64,000 nt of DNA from the NCBI GenBank assembly GCA_023384675.1, contig JAHDVK010000013.1, forward strand, positions 89,139 through 153,138, read 5' to 3'. The notes beneath the pieces are model-generated. The model searched no databases and was not told the origin of the DNA. It saw only the letters and a list, made by a program, of their open reading frames with translations. The translations under genes were made by a program, and so were the position numbers. Origin of the DNA: Bryobacteraceae bacterium (GTDB lineage Bacteria > Acidobacteriota > Terriglobia > Bryobacterales > Bryobacteraceae). Below, in pieces: positions 8,599-16,900 of this stretch (position 1 is its first letter; every line of letters begins with the position of its first letter).

Positions 8599-9119
8599 AT
8601 GGATTCAGCTTCGATCACAGCGGCCACGGCGTGCAACGTCGAGGCGATGCGCACGCTCGCCACCACGGCTTCGGCGGAGAGGCCTTTTTCGCGGACCACC
8701 TTGTCGTGCGACTTCACGCACGCTTCGCAGCCCTTGATGGCCGACGCCGCAAGGCAGGCGAGTTCGAAGTCCACCGGATCGCCGCCATGCGAACGGATCA
8801 GTTGCATGCGCAGGCGCGCCGGAATGGGATCGTACTCCTCATTCGCCACCATGTGCTTGAAGCGGTAATAGACGTTGTTCATGCCCATCAGGGCGAAGGC
8901 GGCTTTGGCGGAGCTGAGCTGCTCGGGGCTGAGTTTGTTCGCGGCTTCTTCGAGGATGGCGCTACTGAGCATGCCGTTGCGGGCGGTGAGCGCGCAGGCC
9001 ACGGCGACCGTCCAGGTCTGCTGCTCGGTGAGTTCGGTTTGCGCCAGGACATTCTGCAGGTTCAGCTTCAGGTCCCGGGCATAATCGGGCATGGATTCGA
9101 TAATTGCGGCAAGGTTCAT
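8595..9119 (-). CDS. ahpD: Alkyl hydroperoxide reductase AhpD (CMD family)
   Basis: Thiol disulfide partner that re-reduces AhpC, of the carboxymuconolactone decarboxylase fold. At 174 residues it matches mycobacterial AhpD in length. The redox CxxC lies in GCEACVKSH (about residues 130-138), with the conserved His following. The region LTARNGML and the all-helical pattern also fit. It follows ahpC by 81 bases and overlaps the DUF1080 gene by four bases. Cofactor chemistry in the known family uses lipoyl proteins as donor; no such gene is in this window. Confidence 0.95.
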   Translation of the reverse strand: MNLAAIIESMPDYARDLKLNLQNVLAQTELTEQQTWTVAVACALTARNGMLSSAILEEAANKLSPEQLSSAKAAFALMGMNNVYYRFKHMVANEEYDPIPARLRMQLIRSHGGDPVDFELACLAASAIKGCEACVKSHDKVVREKGLSAEAVVASVRIASTLHAVAAVIEAESI

Positions 9120-9147
9120 GGAAATTCCTATGGTTTTTTGCGATAAA

Positions 9148-9176
9148 CCGGGGTCCGCATGGTCAGCAAACCCCGG
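9148..9176 (-). terminator. Hairpin between ahpC and ahpD
   Basis: CCGGGGT (9148-9154) pairs with ACCCCGG (9170-9176) around a 15-base loop. On the minus strand it is followed by only a short T-poor tail (GGTTTAT), so it may be a weak attenuator or an mRNA processing stem that sets AhpC above AhpD rather than a full terminator. Confidence 0.35.
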
Positions 9177-9200
9177 AGTTAAAAAACAGTCGCAGAGAGC

Positions 9201-9737
9201 TTAAACGTGGATGGTCTCTTCGCCCTTGTTCCAGTTGCAGGGGCAGAGTTCGTCGGTCTGCAGGGCATCGAGCACGCGCAGCACTTCCTGCGTGTTGCGG
9301 CCGACGGACAGGTCGGTGACCATCACGAAGCGGATGATGTTGTCGGGGTCGACGATATACACGGCGCGCTGCGAAACGCCGGCCGCGGGGTCGAGGATGC
9401 CGAGCGCGGCGCTGAGTTCACGCTTGATGTCGGCCAGCATCGGGAAAGGCAGGTCCTTCAGTTCGGCGTGGTTTTCGCGCCAGGCGAGGTGAACGAACTC
9501 GCTGTCGACGCTGGCGCCGAGCACGACGGCGTCGCGGTCGGCAAAGTCCTTGTTCAGCTTGCCGAAAGCGGCGATCTCGGTGGGGCACACGAAGGTGAAG
9601 TCCTTGGGCCAGAAAAAGACCACTTTCCACTTGCCCTTGTAGCTGTCGAGCGACAGATCCTGGAAAGCTTTCTTGCGGTCGAGGCTGACGGTGGCCGTCA
9701 GGTTGAATTCAGGGAATTTCTGTCCAACACCAAGCAT
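9201..9737 (-). CDS. ahpC: Peroxiredoxin AhpC
   Basis: Cytosolic peroxiredoxin (178 residues) that reduces hydrogen peroxide, organic peroxides and peroxynitrite. The peroxidatic Cys is in FTFVCPTE. The C terminus carries two cysteines in DELCPCNW, the same arrangement as the three-Cys AhpC of Mycobacterium tuberculosis that is served by AhpD; this fits the adjacent ahpD. The ATG at 9737 is chosen over the upstream TTG because AGGAG lies at 9750-9754 and family members start near MLxVGxKFPEF. It begins 27 bases after the perR stop, so the perR promoter probably drives it. Confidence 0.96.
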   Translation of the reverse strand: MLGVGQKFPEFNLTATVSLDRKKAFQDLSLDSYKGKWKVVFFWPKDFTFVCPTEIAAFGKLNKDFADRDAVVLGASVDSEFVHLAWRENHAELKDLPFPMLADIKRELSAALGILDPAAGVSQRAVYIVDPDNIIRFVMVTDLSVGRNTQEVLRVLDALQTDELCPCNWNKGEETIHV

Positions 9738-9764
9738 GGGTTTGAGTTTCTCCTTTAAGATCAA

Positions 9765-10220
9765 TCAGTCAGAATGATTCGAACGTTCGGCGCACGCGGC
9801 GCACAGCCCGCGGAACTCCACGCTGTAGCGGTCCACGCGGAATCCACCGGGCAATTGGCGTTTGAGCCGGACCGGTTCCAGGTCCGACTCCTCCAAATCC
9901 ACAATCGTCTTGCAGCGGGTACACACCAGATGATGATGCTCGTCGAGATTCGATTCGAGGCGCAGCGACCCGTGATGGGGGCTGACTTCGCGCACCAGTC
10001 CCGCGTCCATAAATGCCCGGATGTTCTTGTAAACAGTACCCAAAGAGATCGAAGGGATCTCATTGCGGACGCGGTCGTAAATGGCTTCGGGGCTCGGATG
10101 GCTACGCATCGCGAACACCGCGCGGTACAGCACCATGCGCTGGTGGGTAAACGAAAGGCCCGCCTCGCGGAAGATCCTCCGGAGTTCGTCCATCGGGGGA
10201 GTAACGGGCGCGGTCTGCAT
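9765..10220 (-). CDS. perR: Fur-family peroxide-responsive regulator (PerR-like)
   Basis: Metal-dependent repressor of the Fur superfamily, 151 residues. The N-terminal winged helix contains FTHQRMVLY and SLGTVYKNI, the recognition region. The dimerisation domain shows the DEHHHLVCTRC metal site, and a second CxxC near the end (LCAACAE) completes a structural zinc site. It lies directly upstream of ahpC and ahpD, which points to peroxide sensing rather than iron or zinc uptake. ATG 10220 is preferred to the TTG two codons upstream. Its own promoter overlaps a dyad, so it is probably autoregulated. Fur, Zur and PerR cannot be told apart by sequence alone. Confidence 0.85.
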   Translation of the reverse strand: MQTAPVTPPMDELRRIFREAGLSFTHQRMVLYRAVFAMRSHPSPEAIYDRVRNEIPSISLGTVYKNIRAFMDAGLVREVSPHHGSLRLESNLDEHHHLVCTRCKTIVDLEESDLEPVRLKRQLPGGFRVDRYSVEFRGLCAACAERSNHSD

Positions 10221-10229
10221 CGACAACTT

Positions 10230-10261
10230 CTATTAAACGAGAATAGTTCTCCAAAAGTCAA
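10230..10261 (-). promoter_or_regulatory. perR promoter with overlapping dyad (candidate PerR box)
   Basis: On the minus strand a -35 TTGACT (10256-10261) and a -10 TTTAAT (10232-10237) are separated by 18 bases, close to the sigma-70 consensus. The dyad CTATT-N7-AATAG (10230-10246) covers the -10 element and part of the spacer, where a repressor would block polymerase. The AT-rich, 17-base dyad resembles Fur/PerR boxes loosely. The leader to ATG 10220 would be only about 5-10 bases. Confidence 0.55.
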
Positions 10262-10312
10262 GCACGAGGCGCTAAAGGACAGACGGCGGGCTGCCGAAGG
10301 AATGGATAGGGC

Positions 10313-11788
10313 ATGCGGAGAGTGCTCCTACGCTTGAGTTTTCTGGCGTTCGCGGCGCAGATGGGATGGGCGGCGACCGCGGTGGGCGAATTGCGTCTTG
10401 GCGCGGCGGTGAACGAAGCGCGATGCGCGATTCCGCAGCAAAAAGCCATCTTTGACGCGAAAAATGCCCAAATCTTTGTGCAATTCGTGGCGCGCGGCGT
10501 GCCCGCGGGCGACACGCTGAGAATCGACTGGCTGACGCCCGCGGGCGAAATCCACGATTCGGCAATCTACGAACAGCTGCCCGCTTCGCCGTCGTTCTGT
10601 TTCATTGCGGCGCTGCCGGTGGGCGGTGCGCCGGCGCTGGCGCATCCGGGGCAGTGGCGTGTGCGGGTGAGTGTGAACGGCGCGGTGGCGGCGGAGAAGC
10701 CGTTCACGATCGATGGTCCACCGGACGATGGGTCGCCGCGGGTTCTGGATTTGCAGCACCGGGTGACGGGCGACGGGCGTTCGCGGCTGGAGATTGTGGC
10801 CTGGCGGGCGGACGCGGAAACGTCGGTCAACCTGGCGCGGTTCAAACAGGGCGGAGGTTGGGAATATATTGCGCATTTGCTGCCGGATTCGCTTCGGGAA
10901 GGGCGCATGGAGGTGGAGTTGCCGGTGCTTGAACCGGCGCGGTATCTGGTGCTGTTACGAGGCCGCGACGGGCGGATGAGCGCGCCCGCGCCGCTTGAGC
11001 TGTTCGGCGCGACCGGCTATTTTCTGCCGGGTCTGGAGGGCGAGGCGTGGCGCATTACGCAGCGGCCTTATGGGACCTTCTCGCATTGGGGCCGCTCGAT
11101 TCACGCCTGGGATCTGGCGCCGGTCCGCAGCCGGATCATCACGGCGATGCGCGGGGGGCTGGTGCATGCCTACGACCGGCGCGAGGGGCAGAACACGCGT
11201 TCACGCTCGTTCGGGAATTACATCACCATCAATCACGGCGACGGCGAGTATTCGCATTATGCGCACCTGAAGACCGGCACATTTTTCGTGAAAACCGGCG
11301 ACCGGGTGGAGGCCGGACAACCGCTGGCCGAAGTGGGCAACAGCGGCTATTCATTCGGGACGCACATTCATGTCCACGTGACGCGGGCGTTTCCGATCGC
11401 CTCGCAGAGCATCCCGTTTCAATTCGTGGACATGCCCGGGGGCAGGCCCGCGGTGGTGGTGTCTCGGAATCACTTTCAGGGCGGGCCGGCGGTGGGTGGG
11501 CGTCCGCCGCGCTGGCAGGGCGAGGTGGCATTCGCCGAATGGTGGAGCGAAGCGCTGACGGTGCCGCGCGGGACGAGGGAGATCGAACTGCGGCACGGAG
11601 CCCGGGAGGGCTCGGCGGGCTTCGACCTGCACGCGGTGTCGCCATCGGGAAGACGTTTTACTCATCCGGCAGGGCAAGCCGAGCAGGCGTTGCGGATCGA
11701 GTCGCCCGAATCCGGCGGCTGGCGCGTCTGGGTGCAGGCGGTGCAGGGGGAAGGCCGGTTCTGGGTGGACGCGGAGTTGCGGCGGTAG
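10313..11788 (+). CDS. Secreted M23-family metallopeptidase (LytM type)
   Basis: Exported protein of 491 residues with a signal peptide (MRRVLLRLSFLAFAAQMGWA). Residues 25-225 are beta-rich and unassigned. The M23 domain lies at about 240-370: SIHAWD supplies the first zinc ligands, then ITINHGDGEYSHYAHL, and THIHVHV gives the final HxH. Members cut peptide bridges in peptidoglycan or act as scaffolds. The first motif is HAWD rather than the usual HxGxD, so activity is likely but not certain. A C-terminal beta domain (about 400-491) resembles a pre-peptidase-type module. GAAGGA upstream serves as ribosome site. Confidence 0.88.
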   Translation: MRRVLLRLSFLAFAAQMGWAATAVGELRLGAAVNEARCAIPQQKAIFDAKNAQIFVQFVARGVPAGDTLRIDWLTPAGEIHDSAIYEQLPASPSFCFIAALPVGGAPALAHPGQWRVRVSVNGAVAAEKPFTIDGPPDDGSPRVLDLQHRVTGDGRSRLEIVAWRADAETSVNLARFKQGGGWEYIAHLLPDSLREGRMEVELPVLEPARYLVLLRGRDGRMSAPAPLELFGATGYFLPGLEGEAWRITQRPYGTFSHWGRSIHAWDLAPVRSRIITAMRGGLVHAYDRREGQNTRSRSFGNYITINHGDGEYSHYAHLKTGTFFVKTGDRVEAGQPLAEVGNSGYSFGTHIHVHVTRAFPIASQSIPFQFVDMPGGRPAVVVSRNHFQGGPAVGGRPPRWQGEVAFAEWWSEALTVPRGTREIELRHGAREGSAGFDLHAVSPSGRRFTHPAGQAEQALRIESPESGGWRVWVQAVQGEGRFWVDAELRR

Positions 11789-11872
11789 GTCGACCCTGAA
11801 ACTTTCTACAGCGCCTTCCATTTCCGCGAAAAACCCGGAACATTCAAGCCGCTCCGCGCATCTAAAGCTGCA

Positions 11873-13963
11873 ATGCGAATCCTCGTTGCGCTGCTCTTTT
11901 CGGCGGCCGCGTGCGCGGCGGGCGCCGAACTGCAGCTTTCCACCGACGATGGCCGCACCCGGTTCTACATTGGGGAGGCGATTCGGCTACACCTCCGTTT
12001 CGTGATCGATGCGCAACCCGGATTGCATTTGAACACCACCACCGGAGCCCGGACCTCGGGTTCTCACATGGCCAGTCTGGACGAGTTCACAGTCGAACCG
12101 GCTGATGGAGTGGTTGATCCGCTCGTCTCCAGGATCCACATGGGTTCCGCAGGTTCGCTGGCGTTCTTTGGAACCGGCAGCTCCGATATTCCCATTACTG
12201 TGAAGCTTTATCTGAACGAGTGGTTCAGCTTTCGGAAGCCTGGCCAATACACAGTCCGCTTGAAGTCCAACCGGCTGCAGCGCAATCTTGAGAGTAAGAC
12301 GCCTGAGCCGATCCCGCTCGAAGCGAACCCCATCGAGATCGAAATCGCCGAACCGCCTCAGGCTTGGGCCGCTCAGGTTGTGGTGGACGCGCGCGCAGTG
12401 CTGGGATCAGCCTCTGACGAGCACTCGATCGAGAGGAAAGAGACCCTGGCCCGTCTGCAGTACCTGGAAACCCCGGAGGCGGCAATGGCGCTCGTCGCAT
12501 TTTCCGCAAATTCAGGAGACGTGGAAGCGACCCGGGCCCTTTGGCCGTCCCCGCACCGGAAGCTGGTGCTGGAAGAGATGGAACGGCTGCTGGAGGCGCC
12601 CGGCGTGCCCGTGCATAGTTACTGGCTCCACACGCTGGCCGAGTTGGCGGCGAGCGCGGAGATGCCCGAGGGCAGGCGCGCAGACGTACGCGACTGGAAC
12701 CGGCTGGTGAGCACCCACAAGGGACGCTACACTGAGCGTCTCCTCGCCGCGCTCCCGCGCAAGCAGGGCGAGGCGCGAGCGATTTCGGTATTGACGCTCC
12801 ACGGCGCCGGTGTACCTATTCCGCCGGAAGAACTGCGCGAGATCTTGTTATCGGGACCGCCCGAGAAGGCGATTACCCGGCCCTGGTTCTTTTCCGGGAT
12901 GTGGCCGGTGCTCGCTTCTCCCGAGATGGGTCCCTTCCTGGAGCAGGCGGCCTTTCCCGGTGGGGAACTGGCCGCGAAACACGAGCGCGTCGAGGCGATC
13001 CACCGGTTCTACGAAATCGACGCGGCGCGGGCGCGGCGGCGCATTCTGGAGGAGATCCGCACCGCGCCCCCGCAGTCTCTCGTGTTCCGGTATTTCTTTC
13101 TGCCGGACCGCGAACTCCCCGAACTCGACGAGTTTTTCGTTGAAAGACTGAAGCAGCCGAATCCCCTGTGGCTGCACATCGCCAGGTACGGGACGAGAAC
13201 GCTGCTGCCGGCGGTGCTCTCCGCGCTCGATTCCGGCCGGGGCGCCTGCCTCGTGGAGCCGATTCTCTACCTGCTGAGAGTGGCGCCGGAGGAGGGCAGG
13301 CGTCGTTATGAAGCCTATTCAGAACCCGGAGCCAACGGTCCGCAGTGCGGGCGCTTTGAAATTCCAGGCGATCCGCGCAATTACATGAACGATGCGCTCG
13401 AGGACATTCTGATTTCTCGCCTCGAAAGCGACGACATGGAGGTCAGAAACCAGGCGGCGTTCGTGCTCGGCAACGCCGGAACGGCGCGCGCGGAAGCGCC
13501 GCTGTGGCGCGCCATGGAGCGCTGGCGGGAATCCGTGGAGGACGGGGCGGAAAAGCTCTCTCCCGCCCAGCAATCCGAAGAGGGCTCTCTATCTCAGGCT
13601 CTCGCGACCCCTCGGAGTTGGGTGGTGTCACCGGACCGCGCCGAACGGCTTGAACGGCTCTGCGTGAGCGAGCGCTGCCGGGCGACTGTGCGCGCCTTCG
13701 CGCACCAGCCGGGCCAGCCGGTCCACCTGAATCTCATTGCTGGCGCCGGTCCGCGGCGGCTCCATATCGGCCGCCATGCATACCGCTTCCCCGAAGATCT
13801 GAGGGCGCGGATCCCGCATTACCCGCGAGCAACCGTATTTTCCATTCACCTTGCGCAACGCGACACTTGGTATATTTCGACTTTCGAGCGTGAATTACAG
13901 TCTATCTTCGATGAATTGGGTTACGAACTTCAAGTGATAGACATGCACAATCGGCCGATTTAA
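11873..13963 (+). CDS. Secreted protein of unknown function (696 aa)
   Basis: I do not recognise a named family. A signal peptide (MRILVALLFSAAACAAG) is followed by an Ig-like beta region (about 20-165) with YIGEAIRLHLRF at its start and FRKPGQYTVRLKSNRL near its end, the pattern of a macroglobulin or carbohydrate-side beta sandwich. Residues about 185-620 are alpha-helical with HEAT-like segments (for example DDMEVRNQAAFVLGNAG). The last 60 residues may be a small mixed fold (DTWYISTFERELQSIFDELGYELQ). It starts 84 bases after the M23 gene and converges with the DUF4175 gene; no terminator is visible in the 24-base gap. Confidence 0.8.
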   Translation: MRILVALLFSAAACAAGAELQLSTDDGRTRFYIGEAIRLHLRFVIDAQPGLHLNTTTGARTSGSHMASLDEFTVEPADGVVDPLVSRIHMGSAGSLAFFGTGSSDIPITVKLYLNEWFSFRKPGQYTVRLKSNRLQRNLESKTPEPIPLEANPIEIEIAEPPQAWAAQVVVDARAVLGSASDEHSIERKETLARLQYLETPEAAMALVAFSANSGDVEATRALWPSPHRKLVLEEMERLLEAPGVPVHSYWLHTLAELAASAEMPEGRRADVRDWNRLVSTHKGRYTERLLAALPRKQGEARAISVLTLHGAGVPIPPEELREILLSGPPEKAITRPWFFSGMWPVLASPEMGPFLEQAAFPGGELAAKHERVEAIHRFYEIDAARARRRILEEIRTAPPQSLVFRYFFLPDRELPELDEFFVERLKQPNPLWLHIARYGTRTLLPAVLSALDSGRGACLVEPILYLLRVAPEEGRRRYEAYSEPGANGPQCGRFEIPGDPRNYMNDALEDILISRLESDDMEVRNQAAFVLGNAGTARAEAPLWRAMERWRESVEDGAEKLSPAQQSEEGSLSQALATPRSWVVSPDRAERLERLCVSERCRATVRAFAHQPGQPVHLNLIAGAGPRRLHIGRHAYRFPEDLRARIPHYPRATVFSIHLAQRDTWYISTFERELQSIFDELGYELQVIDMHNRPI

Positions 13964-13987
13964 TCTAGAAAGAAAACTCCTCCAACC

Positions 13988-16900
13988 TTACTGCGTCCCC
14001 TTGCTCAATCGCCGGTAATAATCCGCCACAGCCTTTTCATAGCCCGGCGGCACGCGCGCCGGGCCGGTGGAGCGGATGTCCTGCGCGCCGCTCGAAGCTT
14101 GCCGGCGCAGCCGCAATTCGAGCTGCTCCAGTTCGGGCAGAATCCCCCGCCGCAGAGACTCCAGCAGTTCCGGATTGCCGGGGAAGCGCGCGGGATCCAG
14201 CCGCTTCATGCGGGCAAGCAGGGCCTCGATTTCGGCGCGGGTCTCATCGCTGGCGGCGCCTGAGGACCGGATTTCTTCAAGCTGGCGAACCGCGTTCTGA
14301 TAGGCCTGCTCGATGCCGCGGCGATTGCCTTCACCTGAGGGGCCGCGCAGAGTGCCGTCGTTGAGGGCTGAGTATTCGCCGGTCTGGCGCCCCCCGATAC
14401 CCTGCTGCTGGTTGCGGCCCGTGCCAGTCTGGCCTTCCTGGCCGCGTTGACCCTCCTGGCCACGCTGGCCACCCTGACCACCTTGTCCCTGCTGGCCTTG
14501 CTGGCCTTGCTGACCCTGCTGGCCTTGCTGCCCGCGCTGGCCCTGCTGAGCCCCGCCCATCTGGCGGGCCAGCTCGGAGCGCGCCTGTTCGAGTTGTTCG
14601 AGGGCGCGGGCGGCCCGTTCCTGCTCTTCCCCGCCCCGGTTGCTGCCCATGGCCTGCTGCGCCTGTTGGACCTGGCGCTCCAATTGATCGAGCGCCTGAG
14701 TGACGACGCGCTCGCGGGGCGCCATGTAGTTGCCCATGCCGCGGCGGATCCAATCGGCGCTGTACTTCATGCGCAGGCCGAGTTCGTTTTGCTGGGCTTC
14801 GCCGAGCGCGTCACGCAGTTTGGAGGCGGCTTCGCGCTCGCTCGTAGCCATCGAGCGGGTGGCCTCGCGCATCTCGCGTTCGAGCTTCTGGTAATCCTCG
14901 AGCATTTGCTGCTTTTCATCGGCGAACTGGCCGGCCTCGGCCTTGTCCTGGGTGGCGGTCCGGCCGGGTTGCTGGCGGGGGCGTCCGTCGGGACCCGCGC
15001 CGTACGCCTGCTTCAGGCGCTCTTCGAAATCGCGCTGGCGGCGGGCGAGGTCCTGCGCGCGCGAGGCGATTGAATCCATTTTGCCGCCGGTTTCCTGACG
15101 GCGCATGCCGCCCAGATTGCTTTGGGCTTCGCCCAGACGCTCAGCCGCGCGGCGGGCGCTGTCGGGGTCACTCGCCTGGCTGCCGCCCTGCTGGGCGCGG
15201 CGCATGTCTTCAAGAGCGCGTTCAACTTCCTTCAGCGCCCGCTCAAGCCGGGGATCGGCGTTTTGGCCGGAGGCCATCTGACTCAGGGAGCGCTGTTGCG
15301 GCTGGGATCCCCGGCCCTGCTGGGCCGACTGCCGCCCTTGCTGGCCCTGCTGCCCACCGGAGGACGATGTACTTTCGCCGCTCTGGCCCTGCTGCTGGCC
15401 TTGCGCCTGTTGCTGCGAGCCCTGCATTCCGCGCGTCATCTCTTCCATCCGCCGTTTCAATTCTTCGGCCTCGCGGCGCAGCATTTCCTGCGCCCAGCGC
15501 TGCTGGAAGCTCTGCTGGCGCTGTTGGCGCTGTTGTTCGGCGAGTTGCTGCTGTCGCTTGGCCAATTCTTCAAGGCGCTTCACGGCCTCGTCCACTTCGC
15601 GTTCGCGCGGGCTGCCCGCGCCGCCGAGCGGGCTTTGCGCGGTTTCGTACTGGTTTTTCTCGGTGTCGAGTTCGAGATCGAACAGGCTCTCGAGATCGCG
15701 CTGCTGGTTGCCGCCTCCACCACCGCCCGCACCCTGCTGGCCGAAGGCGACCTGGATTTGCCGGAACACGGCTTCGGCGCGCAACAGATGCTGCAGGGCT
15801 TTCTGTTCGGGCGCGAGGGATTCGCGCCAGCGCTGATTGCGCAACGGATCCGTGGCTTCCAGCATGGCCTTGGAAGCGAGTTCCATCTCCTTGCCGAAGG
15901 TCTGGAATTCCTGGTTTGTGCCTGCAAGGTCGCGGCTCATCATGCGTTTGGCGAGCGACAGCGCCTGGTCGCTGAGCTTGCGCTGGACACCGGAGAGGAA
16001 TTCGGCATCTTCCCGCATCGCCGCGGGCGTTTTCTTTGACCGGATCTGATTCCAGGTGGCGTTGATGATTTCTTTTTGGCGTTGCGAAATCTGGGCCTGC
16101 TGCTCGCCACCCGCGCCCTGGCCGCCGCCGGCCGTCTGGGACTGGCTGAACTCTTTTTCAAAGGGCTGGGCTTCGATGAAGAACATGTCGGAGCGCGTGG
16201 TGGCGCGCGCATCGCGCGCCGAGGCGTAGAGGGCGACGAGGTCGCCGGGTTCGAGCTTGTAGTCTTCAAGCGCGATCAAGGCGGAGCCGCGTCCTTCGCG
16301 GGCGCCCGCGCGCGGAAGCAGGGAGACTGTCTTCTCCTCGCCGCCATTCACCGAGTAATGCAGCTCGAGCGAGCGAAGGCCGTAATCGTCCGCCGCCTCG
16401 ACTTCAACCAGAACTTCTTCAATGGGACTGACGCGCGCATCGCGTCCGGGCCTGAGGACCTTCACCACGGGGGGCGTCTCTGGGCGGGCTTCGATGAAGT
16501 AGTCGTCGCTGATGCGGACAGGTTCGCCTTCGTCGATGGCGGCGATGGAATAGAGGCCGTCTTTGCGGATCGTGATCTTCCCGGAGGAAAGATTGCCGCC
16601 TCGGGCTTGCAGCGGGATGCGGGTGCCGTCGTCAAGCAGCAGCAGCCCCTGCGGCATGGGCCGGTCGGTTTCGATCATCAGTTCGGCTTCGGTGCCCTCG
16701 ACGGCGCGCAGGTCGCCGCCGGGATCTTCGACTTCCGCGGACGCATTCATCCACGAAGGAAACTTGTAGGTGACCCGGATATTGCGGACCGAAGGCAAAT
16801 CGATCACCGCAATGCGATGCAACGACGAACGCACCCGGCCTGCTTCCACCATGTATTCGAGCGGTTCAGCGAGGCCGGCGAGCAGAAAACCGTAAGCGCC

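Noticed and set aside
9738..9764. TTG start for ahpC
   Set aside because: The AGGAG ribosome site lies between this codon and ATG 9737, so the downstream start is favoured.
14417..14542. CRISPR-like repeated DNA
   Set aside because: Repeats are 9 bases, continuous and in frame; there are no spacers, and it encodes the G-x-y tract.
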